Made by a program: the position numbers and the translations under genes. 64,000 bases of DNA from DASZIT01 sp963819695 (lineage in GTDB: Bacteria > Actinomycetota > Acidimicrobiia > Acidimicrobiales > RAAP-2): the NCBI GenBank assembly GCA_963819695.1, contig CAWFXD010000001.1, positions 682,001 through 746,000 of the forward strand, given 5' to 3'. The first letter of the stretch is position 1. Each line of letters begins with the position of its first letter. Of this stretch, positions 60,546 through 64,000 are shown piece by piece. A model generated the notes under the pieces. It made no database searches. It saw only the letters and a list, made by a program, of their open reading frames with translations, and had not been told where the DNA came from.

Positions 60546-60821
60546 ATGACCATGACAGATGCCATCACCTGGTTGAGCACCAAAGAAGCCGCCGAACGCC
60601 TGGGAATCACCCTCCGGAGTCTCTACCGATTCATCGACGAGGGCGATCTCGTCGCCTACAAGTTCGGTCGGGTCATCCGCCTCCAGGAAGCCGACGTGGT
60701 GCGCTTCATCGACGAGAGTCGGATCCCTCCGGGCAGCCTCGAGCACCTGTATCCCGAGTTGAAGGGCAACTCCCGGCCGCGGGGAACCCCGGACCACGAC
60801 CAGGCCGCTTCTTCCGGCTGA
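60546..60821 (+). CDS. Excisionase-type (MerR-like) DNA-binding protein
   Basis: 91-residue helix-turn-helix protein. WLSTKEAAERLGITLRSLYR and FIDEGDLVAYKFGRVIRLQE, then ADVVRFIDESR, follow the excisionase/BldC-type winged helix pattern (TIGR01764). The C-terminal tail is unstructured. In actinobacteria such small proteins are cellular regulators rather than phage Xis. Start is ATG 60546 or ATG 60552. It lies directly after the BldD-like gene; a joint regulatory role is possible but unproven. Confidence 0.85.
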   Translation: MTMTDAITWLSTKEAAERLGITLRSLYRFIDEGDLVAYKFGRVIRLQEADVVRFIDESRIPPGSLEHLYPELKGNSRPRGTPDHDQAASSG

Positions 60822-60825
60822 CCCG

Positions 60826-61176
60826 ATGGACGACTGTCTGTTCTGCGGCATCGTGGGCGGCAAGGTGCCGGCCGACATCGTCCGCGCCGATGACCGCACG
60901 GTGGCCTTCCGGGACATCGCGCCGCAGGCCCCGGTGCACGTCCTGATCGTCCCCCGGCGGCACATCGTCAACGCCTCGACGGTGACGGCGGCCGACGCCG
61001 ACGATGTGACCGCCCTGTTCCTCGCCGCCCAAGAGGTGGCGGCCGCCGAGGGCATCGGCGGGGAGGACCGGGGCTACCGGCTCGTCTTCAACGTGGGGGC
61101 CGACGCGCTCAACTCGGTGCCCCACCTCCACCTCCATCTGCTGGGTGGACGCACCTTCGGTTGGCCCCCGGGCTGA
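60826..61176 (+). CDS. HIT-family (HINT-like) nucleotide hydrolase
   Basis: 116-residue HIT protein. CLFCGIVGGKVPADIV carries the zinc-type CxxC, HVLIVPRRHIVNASTV follows, and the histidine triad is SVPHLHLHLLGGR. It hydrolyses nucleoside phosphoramidates or AMP conjugates. Start ATG 60826 is four bases after the preceding stop. Position before phoH and ybeY is usual in actinobacteria. Confidence 0.95.
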   Translation: MDDCLFCGIVGGKVPADIVRADDRTVAFRDIAPQAPVHVLIVPRRHIVNASTVTAADADDVTALFLAAQEVAAAEGIGGEDRGYRLVFNVGADALNSVPHLHLHLLGGRTFGWPPG

Positions 61177-61226
61177 GTGGCCGAGGGCCGGAACCACCGC
61201 CGACCGCTGGTAGGGTCAAGCCCAGA

Positions 61227-62216
61227 GTGCACGTGGAATCCTCTCCGGTCAAAATCCTCGTCCCCGGCAACCATCTCATGGCGGGTCTCCTGGGTCAGCA
61301 GGATGAGTTACTACGCCTGATCGAGAAGGAGAACCCCGACGCCCGCATCTCGGTCCGGGGGAACGAGATCACCATCGGGGGTGATGATGCCGAGCGCATC
61401 GGACGCCTGTTCGAGGAGATGATCATCGTTCTCGAGGCCGGCCAGACCCTCGACTTGGCTCAAATGAAACGAACAATCGACATGATGCACGACGACGTCC
61501 GACCCTCCGAGGTCCTGACCGCGGAACTGCTGAAGTCGTCCCGTGGACGGGCGGTTCGGCCGAAGACGGCGGGTCAGAAGGCCTACGCGGATGCCATCGC
61601 TTCCAACGTGGTCACCTTCGGGATCGGACCGGCCGGTACCGGCAAGTCGTACCTGGCGGTGGCCCTCGCCGTCCAGGCCCTCCAGGCCCACCAGGTGAGC
61701 AGGATCATCCTCACCCGTCCGGCCGTCGAGGCCGGCGAGCGACTGGGGTTCCTTCCCGGTGACCTGATGGCCAAGGTGGACCCCTACCTGCGCCCCCTCT
61801 ATGACGCCCTCCACGACCTGCTGGAGCCGGAAGGCGCCCAGCGCCTCTTCGACCGGGGGACCGTCGAGGTGGCCCCCCTGGCCTTCATGCGGGGGCGCAC
61901 CCTGAACTCGAGCTTCATCGTCCTCGACGAGGCCCAGAACACCTCGCCGGAGCAGATGAAGATGTTCCTGACCCGCATCGGTTTCGGGTCCAAGGCGGTG
62001 ATCACCGGCGACATCACCCAGATCGACGTCCCCGGGGGGCGGTCCGGACTGGTCGGTTTGGAACCGGTGCTGTCGGGGATCAAGGACCTGGCCTTCGTAC
62101 ATCTGACCCAGCGAGACGTCGTCCGCCACCGGATCGTGGCCGACATCGTCGCCGCCTACGAGCGCGGTTCGGGCCCCCCGGCCGCGGAAACGGGTACGTC
62201 CTCGGGAGCTCGATGA
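61227..62216 (+). CDS. phoH: PhoH-like ATPase
   Basis: About 329-residue PhoH-family P-loop ATPase, linked to RNA metabolism with YbeY. RPKTAGQKAYADAI, Walker A GPAGTGKSYLAVALA, TRPAVEAGERLGFLPGD, Walker B FIVLDEAQNTSPEQMKMFL and the sensor motif VITGDITQIDVP are intact. GTG 61227 is taken as start (GTG 61233 possible); the longer frame overlaps non-coding sequence. The ATG of ybeY overlaps its stop. Confidence 0.95.
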   Translation: MHVESSPVKILVPGNHLMAGLLGQQDELLRLIEKENPDARISVRGNEITIGGDDAERIGRLFEEMIIVLEAGQTLDLAQMKRTIDMMHDDVRPSEVLTAELLKSSRGRAVRPKTAGQKAYADAIASNVVTFGIGPAGTGKSYLAVALAVQALQAHQVSRIILTRPAVEAGERLGFLPGDLMAKVDPYLRPLYDALHDLLEPEGAQRLFDRGTVEVAPLAFMRGRTLNSSFIVLDEAQNTSPEQMKMFLTRIGFGSKAVITGDITQIDVPGGRSGLVGLEPVLSGIKDLAFVHLTQRDVVRHRIVADIVAAYERGSGPPAAETGTSSGAR

Positions 62217-62719
62217 GCGTCGACATCTACGCGGCCGACGAACAGGCCGACCACCCGGTAGCCGTGGGTCGCTGGTCGGAGCTGGCCCGGAGGGCGCTGA
62301 TGGCCGAAGGCATCACCCGCGACACCGAAGTGTCACTGCTCTTCGTGGACGAGCCGTCCATCGCCGCCCTCAACGAGCGGTTTCTGGGCAGGTCGGGTCC
62401 GACCGACGTGCTCTCGTTCCCCATCGAGGACGAAGTGGAGCGCAGCGGTCGTTCCCCCGACCAGGGCGGTACCGGCCCCGGATCGGTGGAGACCGACGCC
62501 GAGCGGTTTCTGCTCCTCGGCGACGTCGTGATCTGCCCGGCGGTGGCGGCCCGCAACGCGGTGGATCACGGGGCCAGCTTCGAGGACGAGTTGGCGCTGT
62601 TGGTGGTGCACGGAATTCTCCATCTCTTGGGGATGGACCACCAGGTGGAGTCCGAGGCCGAGCGGATGGAGCAACGCGAGCAACAGCTGTTGGCGCTGTA
62701 CTACCGGGTCAGCTCGTGA
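62213..62719 (+). CDS. ybeY: Endoribonuclease YbeY
   Basis: 168-residue metal-dependent endoribonuclease needed for 16S rRNA 3' maturation. The zinc motif HGILHLLGMDH (H-x3-H-x5-H) is intact, preceded by RSGPTDVLSFPIEDE. An insertion of about 18 residues (SGRSPDQGGTGPGSVETD) follows the FPIEDE strand; such insertions are variable in the family. Overlaps both phoH (ATGA) and the CBS gene (GTGA). Confidence 0.97.
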   Translation: MSVDIYAADEQADHPVAVGRWSELARRALMAEGITRDTEVSLLFVDEPSIAALNERFLGRSGPTDVLSFPIEDEVERSGRSPDQGGTGPGSVETDAERFLLLGDVVICPAVAARNAVDHGASFEDELALLVVHGILHLLGMDHQVESEAERMEQREQQLLALYYRVSS

Positions 62720-64000
62720 TCGCCGAACCCTTCCGACTCCTGGCCACCCAGGGCTTCAAGCCCATCGATGGGGTGGTGTTGGCCGTGGTGGTGATCCTGC
62801 TGGCCGCCTCCGCCATCCTGGCGCTGGCCGAGACCAGCCTGGTCCGGATGAGCCGGGCCAAGGCGGCCGCCCTGGTCGACGAGGGCCGGCGGGGGGCCAA
62901 GGTGCTCGAGCGCCTGACCGACAACCCCCAGGGATTCCTCAATCCGGTGCTCCTCCTGGTGCTGATCTGCCAGCTGGTGGTGGCGACCCTGGTGGGGATC
63001 CTGGCCTCGGAGTGGTTCGGCGCCCTGGGGGTGGTGGTAGCCACCGTCTTCGAGATCGTGGTCATCTTCGTGCTGGGCGAGGCGGTCCCGAAGAACTGGG
63101 CCGTCCACCATCCGGAGCGGGCGGCGCTGTTCAGCGCGCCCCTGGTGGCGGCCATGGTCGGCTTCTGGCCCATCCGGGTGGCGTCGGGGGCGCTGATCGG
63201 CCTGGCCAACCTGCTCATCGGGGAAGGGGCGCTGGGCCACGGCTCCGACGTCACCGAATCGGAGTTGTTGGCGATGGCCGATGTGGCCCTGGAGGACGAT
63301 GTGATCGAGACGGAGGAGCGCCAGCTCATCCACTCCATCATCGAGTTCGGGGACACCGTGGTGCGGGAGGTGATGGTCCCGCGTCCGGACATGGTCACGG
63401 TCGAGGCCGATGAGAGCGTCGAGGCCGTCTTGGAGCAGGCCCTGGCGGTGGGCTACAGCCGGCTTCCGGTGTTGGAAAAGGGAGTGGACGACGTAGCCGG
63501 GGTCGTCTACACCAAGGATCTGATCCGGGCGGTGCGGGCCGGCCACCAGGACGACCAGGTCGGGCTGCAGGTGCGGTCCCCCCACTTCGTGCCGGAGACC
63601 AAGCGGGTATCGGCGCTGATGCGGGAGATGCAGGCGGAGAAGTTCCACATGGCGGTGGTGATCAACGAGTACGGGGGCACGGCCGGACTGGTCACCCTGG
63701 AGGACCTGATCGAGGAGCTGGTGGGCGAGATCGTCGACGAGTTCGATGTGGAGGAGCCCCCGGTGGAGCACTTCCCGTCGGGCGAGGCGACGGTCAGCGG
63801 CCGGATGGTGGTGACCGAGGCCAACGAGCTCTTCGATGCCAATCTGCCCACCGGTGCCTGGGACACCGTCGGGGGGCTGCTCTTCGACCTGCTCGGGCAC
63901 GTCCCCGAACAAGGCGAGTCTGTCGATATCGGCCGGTTGCGCCTGGTGGCCGACCGGGTGAAGGGGCGTCGCATCGAGCGGGTCCGGATCATCCCGCTGT
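62716..64000 (+). CDS. CBS/CorC-domain membrane protein (HlyC/CorC family), 3' end cut
   Basis: At least 428 residues, open at the window edge. The N-terminal DUF21/CNNM membrane domain has segments VVLAVVVILLAASAILALA, PVLLLVLICQLVVATLVGIL and VVVATVFEIVVIFVLGE with the conserved EAVPKNWAV. A tandem CBS pair (VPRPDMVTVEADESVEAVLE; HMAVVINEYGGTAGLVTLED) follows, then the start of a CorC_HlyC domain (WDTVGGLLFDLLGHVPEQG). Likely a magnesium or divalent-cation transporter or its regulator. GTG start overlaps the ybeY stop, the common ybeY-corC arrangement. Confidence 0.93.
   Translation, partial: MIAEPFRLLATQGFKPIDGVVLAVVVILLAASAILALAETSLVRMSRAKAAALVDEGRRGAKVLERLTDNPQGFLNPVLLLVLICQLVVATLVGILASEWFGALGVVVATVFEIVVIFVLGEAVPKNWAVHHPERAALFSAPLVAAMVGFWPIRVASGALIGLANLLIGEGALGHGSDVTESELLAMADVALEDDVIETEERQLIHSIIEFGDTVVREVMVPRPDMVTVEADESVEAVLEQALAVGYSRLPVLEKGVDDVAGVVYTKDLIRAVRAGHQDDQVGLQVRSPHFVPETKRVSALMREMQAEKFHMAVVINEYGGTAGLVTLEDLIEELVGEIVDEFDVEEPPVEHFPSGEATVSGRMVVTEANELFDANLPTGAWDTVGGLLFDLLGHVPEQGESVDIGRLRLVADRVKGRRIERVRIIPL

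Noticed and set aside
60546..60821. Phage excisionase
   Set aside because: The fold matches, but there is no integrase, attachment site or phage gene, and the gene sits in a conserved housekeeping block.

Overview
The window reads as chromosomal DNA of a high-GC actinobacterium, most likely an uncultured member of the Acidimicrobiia. The evidence is uniformly G/C-ended codons, three LLM-type (probably F420-dependent) oxidoreductases, a BldD-like regulator, and a secreted protein built from GYWL...SDGGVFSFGDAPF repeats that are typical of that class. I see no rRNA, tRNA, CRISPR array, transposase or phage gene, and no gene-free stretch longer than about 250 bases.

Bases 1-49,200 are a dense catabolic region of CoA-ester chemistry. 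It holds three acyl-CoA ligases, two family III CoA-transferase genes (one a double-domain fusion), two acyl-CoA dehydrogenases, seven crotonase-fold genes, a FAS1/MaoC-type hydratase, two pairs of a DUF35 OB-fold protein with a thiolase-fold protein (resembling the ChsH2/Ltp2 side-chain aldolase of steroid degraders), four amidohydrolase_2 proteins, one D-aminoacylase-type hydrolase, four SDRs, three LLM oxidoreductases, a Rieske oxygenase overlapping a cytochrome P450, an alcohol dehydrogenase, and SnoaL and hotdog proteins. Four TetR regulators and one GntR regulator are interspersed. The first gene resembles FadD3, the CoA ligase for the last two steroid rings. A sterol-, terpenoid- or other polycyclic-type substrate is a reasonable inference, but the sequence does not prove one.

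By region: 1-4.8 kb is a minus-strand operon (thiolase-like, DUF35, two near-duplicate crotonases, FadD3-like ligase). 5.0-17.4 kb is a plus-strand run (amidohydrolase, dehydrogenase, LLM, dehydratase, crotonase, dehydrogenase, amidohydrolase, fused CoA-transferase, DUF35, thiolase-like). 17.5-20.6 kb is a less GC-rich insert (phosphotransferase, LLM, TetR) abutting a truncated gene. 20.6-31.9 kb carries further amidohydrolase, crotonase, CoA-transferase, ADH and SDR genes with TetR regulators. 32-38 kb carries P450/Rieske/hydrolase/ligase on the minus strand and a divergent ligase. 38-49 kb holds GntR, crotonases, a dienoyl-CoA-reductase-like SDR, a catalytically degenerate isochorismatase-fold protein, a solute-binding protein with no signal peptide, and more SDR, LLM and hotdog genes.

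From about 49.3 kb the content changes. First come a substrate-binding lipoprotein, an SRAP repair protein, a VOC protein behind a PHO-box-like repeat and a frameshifted secreted beta-propeller protein. Core housekeeping genes follow: rpsT, lepA, a DtxR-family regulator, CIRCE-hrcA-dnaJ, rsmE, a BldD-like c-di-GMP-type regulator, an excisionase-type HTH protein, a HIT protein, phoH, ybeY and a CBS/CorC membrane protein that runs off the right edge.

Two genes carry single-base frameshifts that may be real decay or sequence errors. Promoter regions are rich in palindromes. Two operator-like motifs recur between distant genes, and at least three genes appear to be transcribed without a leader.
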